Below, piece by piece: positions 1 through 6,939 of a DNA stretch of 8,814 bases. The notes beneath the pieces were generated by a model. The model did no database searches. It saw only the letters and a program-made list of their open reading frames with translations, and was not told where the DNA came from. How positions within the stretch are numbered: the first letter of the stretch is position 1; every line of letters starts with the position of its first letter. This DNA is from Flavobacteriaceae bacterium (GTDB lineage Bacteria; Bacteroidota; Bacteroidia; Flavobacteriales; Flavobacteriaceae). Made by a program: the position numbers and the translations under genes. The DNA lies in the NCBI GenBank assembly GCA_003511845.1, contig DOIV01000118.1, positions 1 through 8,814 on the forward strand. Direction: 5' to 3'.

Positions 1-133
1 ATTTTATAATTTCTACATTTAAGCCATTAAAAATTTTAAGTTCTGTAAACGCTTCTAATTTTTCTGTTCTATCTTGTGCAAATAAAAATGCATTACATCC
101 TAAAAAAAATAGTGCTAATCCGATTTTTTTCAT
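1..133 (-). CDS. Secreted GIN-domain (DUF2807-like) protein, N-terminal fragment
   Basis: This is the first 44 codons of a gene that continues past the left edge. The reading starts MKKIGLALFFLGCNAFLFAQ, a short basic n-region, hydrophobic core and AQ end typical of a flavobacterial Sec signal peptide, probably cut just before or after Gln20. A Cys at residue 13 lies inside the hydrophobic core and does not make a good lipobox, so I favour a soluble or surface protein over a lipoprotein. The mature start reads roughly DRTEKLEAFTELKIFNGLNV, which resembles the opening strand of the head GIN domain (F-x-x-[IL]-x-[IV]-x-x-G-[IL]-x-[VL]), a beta-helical fold of unknown function common in Bacteroidota. 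It starts 13 bases after the rnr stop on the same strand, so the two are probably co-transcribed. The family call rests on only about 20 mature residues. Confidence 0.7.
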   Translation of the reverse strand, partial: MKKIGLALFFLGCNAFLFAQDRTEKLEAFTELKIFNGLNVEIIK

Positions 134-146
134 CTTAATTTAATTT

Positions 147-2342
147 TTATTGAATCAATGTAAAATCTAAATGTTTTCGCTTTAAATCAGTATTTTTAAC
201 CTTTACCATTACTTCATCACCTAATTGCAATAACTTTTTAGTTGATTGACCAACCAAAGCATATTGCTTTTCATCATAAATATAGTAATCCTCTTTTATA
301 TCACGAATACGTACCATTCCTTCACATTTGTTTTCAATTATTTCTATGTAAATTCCCCACTCAGTAACTCCAGAAATAACACCTTTAAATTCTTGATTTT
401 GATGGTCTTGCATGTATTTAATCTGCATATATTTGATAGAAGAACGTTCTGCTTTTGCAGCTAATACTTCTCGCTCACTAGCATGTTGACATTTTATTTC
501 ATAGGGTGCTGATTTAGGTGATTTACCTCCTTCTAAATAATATTGTAGCAATCGATGTGTCATTACATCAGGATAACGCCTAATTGGAGACGTAAAATGG
601 CTGTAATAGTCAAATGCTAATCCGTAATGCCCAATATTTTCTGTTGTATAAATTGCCTTACTCATAGAGCGAATGGTTAAGGTTTCTATCATGTTTTTTT
701 CAGGCTTATTTTGAACATCACTTAAAAGTTTATTCAGTGAATCTGAAGTTGTTTCTTTAGTTTTGGTATTTATTTTATAGCCAAATTTACTAATAATTTG
801 CTGTAACCCTTCCAGTTTTTCTGTGTCTGGTTCATCGTGAATTCTATAAATAAATGTATTTTTTGTCGGGATTCCATTTTTGTTTTTACCAATAAATTCA
901 GCTACTTTTCTATTGGCAAGTAACATAAATTCTTCTATCAGTTTATTTGCGTCTTTAGATTCCTTAAAAAATACACCTATAGGATTCGCTTCTTCATCTA
1001 AATTAAATTTTACCTCTACTCTATCAAAAGTTATAGCACCTTGTTGCATCCTTCTTTTTCTGAGTTTTTTTGCTAATTCATCTAGTTTTAAAGTAGCTGT
1101 AACAATTTCTTTTTTTACAGTATAACTTTCACCAGTAATAGAAATATCTTCTGAGATTATATCACTTTTTGATTCAATAATTTCTTGTGCTTCTTCATAA
1201 GCAAAACGTTGGTCAGAATATGTAACTGTTCTTCCAAACCATTCTTTTATGATATGAGCCTTTTCATCCATTTCAAACACCGCAGAAAATGTTAGTTTTT
1301 CTTCGTTTGGGCGTAAAGAACAAACACCGTTAGATAGTACTTCTGGTAACATTGGTACGACTCTATCCACTAAATAAACAGAAGTAGCACGACTGTAAGC
1401 TTCTTCTTCTAAAATAGTATCGGGTTGTACATAATGTGACACATCAGCTATATGTATTCCTATTTCATAGTTTCCGTTTTCTAAGGCTTTAAAAGACAAG
1501 GCGTCATCGAAATCTTTAGCATCTTTCGGGTCTATGGTAAAAGTTAATGTTTTACGCATATCTCTACGTTTAGATATTTCTTTTGATGTTATTTCTGTAT
1601 TTAAATTAGCGGCGTCTTGCTCTACTTCTTTAGGAAATTCATAAGGTAAGCCATACTCTAATAAAATGGAATGTATTTCAGTATTATGCTCACCAGGCTT
1701 ACCTAAAACTGTTGTTATTTTACCAAAAGGATTTTTAGAATTTTCTGGCCAATCAGTTATTTTTGCCAATACTTTATCTCCATCTTCTGCTTCATTAATA
1801 TTTGCTTTAGAAATAAAAATATCTGCATACATTTTATTATTGTCAGGTATTACAAATCCGAAATTTTTACTCATTTGTAAAACACCAACAAATTCTGTTT
1901 TTGCTCTTTTTATAATTTCTATAACTTCACCTTCATATTTATTATTATTTCTTCTTCTATACACATAAACTTTTACGGTATCACCGTCTAAACCTCTATT
2001 TAAATTAATTGTAGGTATAAAAGCATCATATTCTAAAGTATCAGTTATAAAATAAGCATTTTTATTTGATGTAACATCTAAAATACCAATATGATAATGT
2101 TCATTTTGAATAATTTTATATTTTCCTCTTTCTGTTTCTTCAATTCTATCTTTCTGTTTTAACTCTAATAATTTTTGAAGTATTTGTTGTTTACCATTCG
2201 CATCATTAATATTAATTTTTGAAGAAATTTGTTTATAATTAAAAGATTGTTGAGAATTTTTATTTAATACTTTTAAAATTTTAGATTCTAGATCTTTAAC
2301 TACATTTCCTTTCTTTTTATGATGAAATCTTTTTTTTGACAT
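147..2342 (-). CDS. rnr: Ribonuclease R (RNB-family 3'-5' exoribonuclease)
   Basis: A 731-residue RNase R, a processive, metal-dependent 3'-5' exoribonuclease that degrades structured RNA, including rRNA and mRNA fragments, in the cytoplasm. Domains in order: a basic N-terminus and winged-helix segment (about 1-80), two cold-shock-type OB folds (about 83-215), the RNB catalytic domain (about 255-600) and a C-terminal S1 domain (about 650-731). The catalytic motif TIDPKDAKDFDDA spans 269-281, with metal-binding Asp271, Asp277, Asp279 and Asp280 all present. A second family signature, HFTSPIRRYPD, is at 582-592. It is shorter than the 813-residue E. coli enzyme and lacks the long Lys-rich tail after S1, which is usual in Bacteroidota. 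The ATG start gives a normal N-terminus. A strong terminator ends 33 bases upstream, so its promoter must overlap that hairpin or it depends on readthrough. The gene looks intact. Confidence 0.97.
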   Translation of the reverse strand: MSKKRFHHKKKGNVVKDLESKILKVLNKNSQQSFNYKQISSKININDANGKQQILQKLLELKQKDRIEETERGKYKIIQNEHYHIGILDVTSNKNAYFITDTLEYDAFIPTINLNRGLDGDTVKVYVYRRRNNNKYEGEVIEIIKRAKTEFVGVLQMSKNFGFVIPDNNKMYADIFISKANINEAEDGDKVLAKITDWPENSKNPFGKITTVLGKPGEHNTEIHSILLEYGLPYEFPKEVEQDAANLNTEITSKEISKRRDMRKTLTFTIDPKDAKDFDDALSFKALENGNYEIGIHIADVSHYVQPDTILEEEAYSRATSVYLVDRVVPMLPEVLSNGVCSLRPNEEKLTFSAVFEMDEKAHIIKEWFGRTVTYSDQRFAYEEAQEIIESKSDIISEDISITGESYTVKKEIVTATLKLDELAKKLRKRRMQQGAITFDRVEVKFNLDEEANPIGVFFKESKDANKLIEEFMLLANRKVAEFIGKNKNGIPTKNTFIYRIHDEPDTEKLEGLQQIISKFGYKINTKTKETTSDSLNKLLSDVQNKPEKNMIETLTIRSMSKAIYTTENIGHYGLAFDYYSHFTSPIRRYPDVMTHRLLQYYLEGGKSPKSAPYEIKCQHASEREVLAAKAERSSIKYMQIKYMQDHQNQEFKGVISGVTEWGIYIEIIENKCEGMVRIRDIKEDYYIYDEKQYALVGQSTKKLLQLGDEVMVKVKNTDLKRKHLDFTLIQ

Positions 2343-2375
2343 TAATAATATTTTTTATAAGTAGTTAAATATAAC

Positions 2376-2405
2376 AAAAAAAAGCCTCGATATAATCGAG
2401 GCTTT
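2376..2405 (-). terminator. Rho-independent terminator of the NHL-repeat gene
   Basis: The arms AAAGCCTCGAT (2381-2391) and ATCGAGGCTTT (2395-2405) pair perfectly over 11 bases around a 3-base loop. Read on the minus strand the hairpin is followed by an unbroken run of eight T (complement of 2376-2383), the classical intrinsic terminator form. It begins 21 bases after the stop of the minus-strand NHL gene. On the plus strand only three T follow, so it should act in one direction. Confidence 0.93.
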
Positions 2406-2426
2406 AAAAATTTAATAAAACATTTA

Positions 2427-3725
2427 TTATTCAAGTACTACTTTTTGTTCAAATGAACCGTTAGAAGTTGCTATTCTTAATAAATAAATGCCTCTAGGTA
2501 ATTTAGTTACATTTAAAGTTTTATCTTTTATTCTTACTTTAACTTGTTTACCTGTTATATCAAATAATGAGGTGCTTTTTAATTCAATATCATTATTTAA
2601 TTCAATAGTTATTTTATCTGTACTTGGATTAGGATAAACTTTAATATTTGCTTCTAACGCTAAATTTTCAGAAGTATTATTTTCCAAACCAGAAATTTTT
2701 CTAATACGATTATTACCTCTATCTACAATAAATAAGTCGCCTGTATTATTAAAAGCCAAACCTGTAGGATTTGATAAATCTGCATTTTTTGCTAATTCTC
2801 CATCACCTGAAAAACCTGAATTACCTGTACCTGCTATTGTATTAATTGTACCAGAAGATATATTAATTTTCCTAACCCTATTATTACCTCTATCAACTAC
2901 ATATAAATCACCATAATTATCCATTGCTAAACCAAGAGGATTTGCTAATTGAGCATTTATTGCTTTAACACCATTACCTATAAAACCTGTTTCTCCTGTT
3001 CCAGCAATAGTAGTAATAATACCAGTAGATAAATTTACTTTTCTAATACGTTCATTACCTGTATCAGAAATATATAAATTTCCTTTACCATCTAAAACTA
3101 AACCAGTTGGGTTTGCTAATTGTGCACTAGAAGCAGCTTTTCCATCTCCAGAATATCCTACTTCTCCTGTTCCAGCAATAGTAGTTACTTTTCCAGTAGA
3201 AAAATCTACTTTTTCTACTTTACTATCACTATTTAAAGAAATATATAAATTTCCTTTTTTATCAAAAACAACATTAAAAGGACCACCTAAATAAGAATCA
3301 ATATTAGGATGTTCTACTTCAGTTTTTTTACCAACTAAAGTTATAGAACTACCTGTATCTAAATTTACTTTTCTGATTCTTAAATTTGCTAAATCAGCTA
3401 CATATAAGTTATTATAATTATCAAAAGTTAATCCTGTTGGTGTTTTTAATTCACTGACAAGATTTTTATCTGCTGTACCAACAATAGTGGTTATAATACC
3501 AGATTCATTATCTACTCTTCTAATACTATTATTATAAGTATCAGCAATATAAATATTATCGTTTTTATCAAAGGTTAAATTAAAAGGTAAATTTAATTTA
3601 GCTGTTATAGCTAAGCCACCATCTCCAGAAAAACCTGAATTTCCATTACCAACAACTGTAGTAATGGTTTGACTTTGTATAAAGTAGGTTAAAAATAAAA
3701 ATAAAATAGTGTAATTTTTTTTCAT
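2427..3725 (-). CDS. Secreted six-bladed NHL-repeat beta-propeller with T9SS type A sorting domain
   Basis: A 432-residue exported protein. Residues 1-19 (MKKNYTILFLFLTYFIQSQ) form a Sec signal peptide. Six NHL-type repeats follow: about 21-77, 78-127, 128-179, 180-236, 237-293 and 294-346. Blades 1, 4, 5 and 6 share the pattern ITTIAGTG-x-x-G[FY]SGDG, then NPTGL, then GNLYI-D-GN-RIRKV, with a 57-residue period; blades 2 and 3 are shorter and degenerate. Residues 363-432 are a Por secretion (type A) sorting domain, starting VYPNPSTDKITIEL, with the TGKQV strand and the RGIYLLRI end, so the protein should leave through the type IX system and be released or anchored at the cell surface. I see no cysteine and no catalytic domain. 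NHL propellers usually bind proteins, sugars or RNA, so a binding or adhesive role is possible, but the ligand is unknown. It has its own terminator and appears monocistronic. Confidence 0.92.
   Translation of the reverse strand: MKKNYTILFLFLTYFIQSQTITTVVGNGNSGFSGDGGLAITAKLNLPFNLTFDKNDNIYIADTYNNSIRRVDNESGIITTIVGTADKNLVSELKTPTGLTFDNYNNLYVADLANLRIRKVNLDTGSSITLVGKKTEVEHPNIDSYLGGPFNVVFDKKGNLYISLNSDSKVEKVDFSTGKVTTIAGTGEVGYSGDGKAASSAQLANPTGLVLDGKGNLYISDTGNERIRKVNLSTGIITTIAGTGETGFIGNGVKAINAQLANPLGLAMDNYGDLYVVDRGNNRVRKINISSGTINTIAGTGNSGFSGDGELAKNADLSNPTGLAFNNTGDLFIVDRGNNRIRKISGLENNTSENLALEANIKVYPNPSTDKITIELNNDIELKSTSLFDITGKQVKVRIKDKTLNVTKLPRGIYLLRIATSNGSFEQKVVLE
2991..3185. repeat. Exact 24-base direct repeat with 171-base period inside the NHL gene
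   Basis: The 24 bases at 2991-3014 recur without change at 3162-3185. The spacing is 171 bases, exactly 57 codons, matching one propeller blade, so the copies mark the same point at the junction of adjacent NHL repeats 4/5 and 5/6. The repeat encodes the TTIAGTGE segment on the minus strand. Similar but diverged copies lie near 2822 and 3640. Confidence 0.85.
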
Positions 3726-3976
3726 AATAAAAGGGGTTTAAATTCTTAATTCATAGTTTAGTCTGCTAATTTACATTATTTTATATAAAAAATAAATTTT
3801 ATTACAAATAATATTCTATTATTAATATTAAAAAATAAAACAACTATATTTTTAGTTATTAACAACTATATTATATTATACTTTTTAATTAAAATTTTAT
3901 AAAATAAATTATTAATATTGTATACTGTTAATATCTTATATAAAAAAGTTAATTAAAATTTTGATTTTACGTTTTT

Positions 3977-4006
3977 AACTTTTAATAAACAATTTATTAA
4001 AAAGTT
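3977..4006. repeat. A/T-rich inverted repeat in the intergenic region
   Basis: AACTTTTAATAAA (3977-3989) pairs with TTTATTAAAAAGTT (3993-4006) around a 3-base CAA loop, with one bulged A, giving a 13-pair stem with one G:C pair. Related TTTTTAATAAAC-like words recur at about 4045-4056. Repeats of this length are expected now and then in DNA this rich in A and T, and no function is assigned. Confidence 0.45.
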
Positions 4007-4312
4007 ATTTTTATTTAATAGTATTGTAAATCAAAATTATAACCTTTTTAATAAACATTTTAATAATATACTTTATCAACCATTATTTTTTATTTTTATT
4101 TTATAATTAAGTTAAAAACACCTATTTTTTATATTAATAAACTAAAGTAAAAATAAATAAATATTTTATTTAAATACTATTTTTAATATCATTACTTTTT
4201 TTATTTAAATAAAAAATAAATGTTATAAATAGTAATGTAATATTAATTAACATTTAAGTAAATATTTAAAATATTAAGACTTAAATTATTACAAATAATA
4301 ATTAACAATAGG

Positions 4313-4342
4313 TATTAAATATGTTAATAAGCATATTTAATA
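4313..4342. repeat. 11-base perfect inverted repeat upstream of rpiB (possible operator or leader hairpin)
   Basis: TATTAAATATG (4313-4323) and CATATTTAATA (4332-4342) are perfect reverse complements separated by the 8 bases TTAATAAG. The right arm ends 27 bases before the rpiB start codon, so the element lies either over the promoter or in the leader RNA. It could be a dimeric regulator site or a weak hairpin. Only one G:C pair is present and the surrounding DNA is about 91% A+T, so chance is not excluded. Confidence 0.5.
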
Positions 4343-4369
4343 GTAAATATAATACTTAAAACTAAAAAA

Positions 4370-4801
4370 ATGAAAATAGCAATTGGTAATGATCATGCAG
4401 GTACAATTTATAAAGAAGAAATTGTAAAAGAGTTTACAAAGAAAGGATATAGTATTATAAATTTTGGTACAGATACAAATAATAGTATTGATTATCCAGA
4501 TTTTATTCATCCTGTTGCAGAAGCTGTTGAAAAAAAGGAAGTTGATTTTGGTATAATTATTTGTGGTAGTGGTAATGGAGCACAAATGACAGCTAATAAA
4601 CATCAAGGTATAAGAGCGGCTTTATGTTGGAACAATGAATTAGTTCAACTAACAAGACAACATAATAATGCTAATATATTAAGTATTCCTGCTCGTTTTG
4701 TTTCTTTACAACAAGCTTTAGGTTTTGTAGATTTATTTTTAACAACAGAGTTTGAAGGTGGTCGTCATCAAACAAGAGTAGAAAAAATTGCTTGTAAATA
4801 A
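4370..4801 (+). CDS. rpiB: Ribose-5-phosphate isomerase B
   Basis: A 143-residue RpiB/LacA/LacB-family sugar-phosphate isomerase that interconverts ribose 5-phosphate and ribulose 5-phosphate in the non-oxidative pentose phosphate pathway. The protein opens MKIAIGNDHAG with the conserved Asp8-His9 pair, then DYPDF (41-45), the ICGSGNGAQM loop with catalytic-position Cys65 and Ser67 (64-73), NK (76-77), RQHNNAN with His98 (96-102), and GGRHQTRVEKI with phosphate-binding Arg132 and Arg136 (130-140). The length and all key positions fit the family, and the CGSGNG variant of the CGTGIG loop is a common alternative. The ATG is preceded by an A-rich leader with no Shine-Dalgarno, as usual in Bacteroidota. 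It is the first gene of a compact operon, and the next start codon lies 7 bases after its stop. Specificity for ribose over allose or galactose 6-phosphates is inferred, not proven. Confidence 0.93.
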   Translation: MKIAIGNDHAGTIYKEEIVKEFTKKGYSIINFGTDTNNSIDYPDFIHPVAEAVEKKEVDFGIIICGSGNGAQMTANKHQGIRAALCWNNELVQLTRQHNNANILSIPARFVSLQQALGFVDLFLTTEFEGGRHQTRVEKIACK

Positions 4802-4808
4802 AATTATA

Positions 4809-5258
4809 ATGCCTGTTAAATTTTATATAAAAGAATATCAACAACTTAATAAAGATAAACTTTATGAAATATTACAATTACGTGCAGAAGTATTTATAGT
4901 AGAACAAAAATGTATTTATCAAGATATAGATAATAAAGATCAAAAAGCATTACATGTTTTAGGATATAAAAATAAAAAACTAATAGCATATACTAGAATT
5001 TTTAAACCAAATGAATATTTTGAGTTAGCAAGTATAGGTAGAGTAGTAGTTGTACAAAAAGAAAGGAAACATAAATATGGATATCAATTAATGGAAACTT
5101 CTATTTTAGCAATAAATATTCATTTTAAGGAATTTAAAATAGCTATTTCTGCACAAAAACATCTTAAACAGTTTTATAATACTTTTGGTTTTCAACAAGT
5201 AGGAGAAGGATATATGGAAGATGGTATTCCTCATATTTATATGATTAATAATAAATGA
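4809..5258 (+). CDS. elaA: ElaA-type GNAT N-acetyltransferase
   Basis: A 149-residue GNAT-fold acetyltransferase of the ElaA family (COG2153), which transfers acetyl from acetyl-CoA to an unknown acceptor. Family landmarks in order: LYEILQLRAEVFIVEQKCIYQDIDNKD (about 19-45), IGRVVV (about 75-80), an acetyl-CoA loop RKHKYGYQLM that corresponds to the RGEKVGQQLM segment I recall from E. coli ElaA, the AQKHLKQFYNTFGF block (about 113-126), and the closing EDGIPHIYM, close to EDGIPHIGM in E. coli. I chose the ATG at 4809 because the family starts there; the frame is open further upstream to a TTG at 4788, which would overlap rpiB. The gene follows rpiB by 7 bases and its TGA overlaps the ATG of the Nudix gene, so all three are probably translated from one mRNA. 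The physiological substrate is unknown. Confidence 0.85.
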   Translation: MPVKFYIKEYQQLNKDKLYEILQLRAEVFIVEQKCIYQDIDNKDQKALHVLGYKNKKLIAYTRIFKPNEYFELASIGRVVVVQKERKHKYGYQLMETSILAINIHFKEFKIAISAQKHLKQFYNTFGFQQVGEGYMEDGIPHIYMINNK

Positions 5259-5836
5259 ATAATCCAAAAATTAATATAAAAAATATAAAAAACCTATCTG
5301 ATGATTGGCATCAATTAAATAAGGTAAATTTTGATCAGAAAATTAAAAATGGTACATGGATAAATACAGATAGAGAGTGTTATATAACAGGTAATGGAGC
5401 GTGTATTTTATTATACAATGTAAAAAATAAAACAGTTATTTTAACACGACAATTTAGAATGCCAACGTATTTAAATGGAAATAAAGAAGGTATGATGATT
5501 GAGGTTTGTGCCGGTTTGTTAGATAAAGATGATCCTGAAACATGTATTAAAAGAGAGGCAGAAGAAGAAACAGGGTATATTATAAATAAACCCAAAAAAG
5601 TATTAGAAGTGTTTACCTCACCAGGAGCAATAACAGAAAAGTTATATTACTTTATTGCTGAATATAATTCTGCAATGAAAATTAATAAAGGAGGGGGTTT
5701 ATTATCTGAGGACGAAGAATTAGAAGTATTAGAATATAATTTTGATACAGCTTTAAAGATGATTGATAATGGAGAAATAAAAGATGTAAAAACTATTTTA
5801 TTATTACAGCATCTTAGAATTAAAGATATTCTTTAA
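5255..5836 (+). CDS. nudK: NudK-type Nudix hydrolase (GDP-mannose pyrophosphatase-like)
   Basis: A 193-residue Nudix hydrolase resembling E. coli NudK (YffH, about 191 residues), which hydrolyses GDP-mannose and related nucleotide sugars to a sugar phosphate and NMP. The Nudix box is at about 87-108, GLLDKDDPETCIKREAEEET then GY; the metal-binding REAEEETGY core (100-108) is intact, while the upstream acidic position is Asp instead of Glu. Other NudK-like blocks are TRQFRMPTYLNG (64-75), EVCAGLLD (83-90), FTSPGAITEKLYYFIAEY (120-137) with the usual SPG, and the GEIKDVKTILLLQHL end (173-187). The start codon overlaps the ElaA-like gene by four bases (ATGA), indicating translational coupling. 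Exact substrate preference cannot be read from sequence, and ADP-ribose or ADP-sugar activity is possible. No clear terminator follows before the recA leader. Confidence 0.88.
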   Translation: MNNPKINIKNIKNLSDDWHQLNKVNFDQKIKNGTWINTDRECYITGNGACILLYNVKNKTVILTRQFRMPTYLNGNKEGMMIEVCAGLLDKDDPETCIKREAEEETGYIINKPKKVLEVFTSPGAITEKLYYFIAEYNSAMKINKGGGLLSEDEELEVLEYNFDTALKMIDNGEIKDVKTILLLQHLRIKDIL

Positions 5837-5846
5837 AATTTATTAC

Positions 5847-5882
5847 TACCTTTCAAAACTAAAGTTCTTTTTTGTACTTTAG
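5847..5882 (+). promoter_or_regulatory. Candidate recA promoter region with overlapping dyad
   Basis: Two near matches to the Bacteroidota -7 box TAnnTTTG lie here, TACCTTTC at 5847-5854 and TACTTTAG at 5875-5882, each with one mismatch. The second lies in the right arm of an inverted repeat, CTAAAGT (5859-5865) and ACTTTAG (5876-5882), separated by 10 bases. A start site shortly after 5882 would give a leader of about 30 bases before the recA ATG. The position is right for a promoter but neither box is perfect. Confidence 0.4.
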
Positions 5883-5918
5883 CATCTCTTATTTTTACAA
5901 TAACTTTTTATTAATATT

Positions 5919-6923
5919 ATGGCAGAAGACAAAGAAAAAACAGCAAAATTAAAAGCGTTACAACTTACATTAGATAAATTAGATAAAACCTATGGTAAAG
6001 GAGCTGTAATGAGATTAGGAGATAATACTCCAGAGGATATAGATGCTATTCCTACAGGCTCATTAGGTTTAGATATTGCTTTAGGTGTTGGTGGTTACCC
6101 TAGAGGAAGAGTCATTGAAATTTATGGTCCAGAATCTTCCGGTAAAACAACCTTAACAATACACGCTATTGCAGAAGCACAAAAAGCTGGAGGTATTGCA
6201 GCTTTTATAGACGCAGAACATGCTTTTGATAGATATTATGCACAAAATTTAGGTGTAGATATTGACAATCTAATTATTTCTCAACCAGATTATGGTGAAC
6301 AAGCATTAGAAATTACTGAAAATTTGATACGATCTGGAGCTATTGATATTATTGTGATTGATTCTGTTGCTGCACTGACTCCTAAAAGTGAAATAGAAGG
6401 AGAAATGGGAGATTCTAAAATGGGCTTACACGCTCGTTTAATGTCACAAGCGTTACGTAAATTAACAGGCACAATTAGTAAGACAAACTGTACGGTTATT
6501 TTTATCAATCAATTGCGTGAAAAAATTGGAGTAATGTTCGGTAACCCTGAAACTACAACAGGCGGTAATGCTCTTAAATTTTATGCTTCTGTCCGTTTAG
6601 ATATTAGAAGAAGAACACAAATTAAAGATGGCGATAAGGTAATCGGTAATATGACTAAAGTAAAAGTGGTAAAAAATAAAGTAGCACCACCGTTTCAAAT
6701 TGCAGAATTTGATATTATGTACGGAAAAGGAATTTCTAAAACAGGAGAAATACTTGATTTAGGAGTTGAATATGGGATTGTTAAGAAAAGTGGCTCTTGG
6801 TTTAGTTATGGAGACACTAAACTTGGTCAAGGTAGAGATGCTGTAAAATCACTAATAGCAGATAACCCAGATTTATCAGAAGAATTAGAAACAAAAATAC
6901 TAACCGCAATTAAAGAAGGGTGA
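5919..6923 (+). CDS. recA: RecA recombinase
   Basis: A 334-residue RecA, the ATP-dependent strand-exchange protein that forms filaments on single-stranded DNA for homologous recombination and repair. Visible landmarks: the short N-terminal helical region (1-35) with [12 protein letters not shown], the Walker A loop GPESSGKTT (70-78), the catalytic Glu in DAEHAFD (98-104), Walker [11 protein letters not shown] (144-153), loop L1 with [20 protein letters not shown] (158-177), and the highly conserved L2 region [20 protein letters not shown] (197-216). The C-terminal domain is present (about 270-334), but the long acidic tail of the 353-residue E. coli protein is absent, as usual for Flavobacteriia. 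It starts 82 bases after nudK with its own candidate promoter and ends on a strong terminator shared with hemD, so it is probably monocistronic. The sequence is intact with no intein. Confidence 0.99.
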   Translation: MAEDKEKTAKLKALQLTLDKLDKTYGKGAVMRLGDNTPEDIDAIPTGSLGLDIALGVGGYPRGRVIEIYGPESSGKTTLTIHAIAEAQKAGGIAAFIDAEHAFDRYYAQNLGVDIDNLIISQPDYGEQALEITENLIRSGAIDIIVIDSVAALTPKSEIEGEMGDSKMGLHARLMSQALRKLTGTISKTNCTVIFINQLREKIGVMFGNPETTTGGNALKFYASVRLDIRRRTQIKDGDKVIGNMTKVKVVKNKVAPPFQIAEFDIMYGKGISKTGEILDLGVEYGIVKKSGSWFSYGDTKLGQGRDAVKSLIADNPDLSEELETKILTAIKEG

Positions 6924-6939
6924 TTTTAAGCTTATTCAT

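Larger units (their letters stand above)
3726..4369. other. 644-base AT-rich gene-free region between divergent NHL and rpiB genes
   Basis: No convincing coding region is present on either strand. By hand count, positions 3781-4320 hold about 49 G or C in 540 bases, roughly 9% GC, far below the flanking genes. It must carry the promoters for the minus-strand NHL gene and the plus-strand rpiB operon, but I found no exact TAnnTTTG box on the proper strand near either start. Structured elements seen are an imperfect hairpin at 3977-4006, a 20-base perfect A/T palindrome at 4197-4216 flanked by CATTACT (4190-4196) and AGTAATG (4231-4237), and an 11-base inverted repeat at 4313-4342. Confidence 0.8.

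Noticed and set aside
246..1968. Plus-strand open frames of 72 to 100 codons opposite rnr.
   Set aside because: They are antisense to the conserved RNase R gene and show no domain or promoter.
2760..3660. Regularly spaced repeats with a 171-base period, considered as a CRISPR-like array.
   Set aside because: They encode the NHL propeller blades in one continuous frame; spacers are not unique and the period is one protein repeat.
4170..4253. Minus-strand 27-codon reading frame with a hydrophobic first half and a KKSND-type charged tail, resembling a small type I toxin.
   Set aside because: DNA at about 91% A+T codes mainly for Ile, Leu, Phe, Asn and Lys by default, so such peptides arise by chance; there is no promoter, antisense RNA signal or partner gene.
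3801..4299. 12-base direct repeat ATTACAAATAAT at 3801-3812 and 4288-4299, as a possible target-site duplication bracketing an insertion.
   Set aside because: At this A/T content several such 12-base matches are expected by chance in a 600-base region, and no transposase remnant or terminal inverted repeats lie between the copies.
4321..4359. 12-codon plus-strand frame upstream of rpiB, starting in the left arm of the inverted repeat, as a possible leader peptide.
   Set aside because: Its composition carries no run of diagnostic codons, there is no terminator after it, and short frames are expected here.
4788..4808. Upstream extension of the ElaA-like gene to a TTG start overlapping rpiB.
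   Set aside because: The ATG at 4809 fits the family N-terminus and leaves a normal 7-base gap after rpiB.
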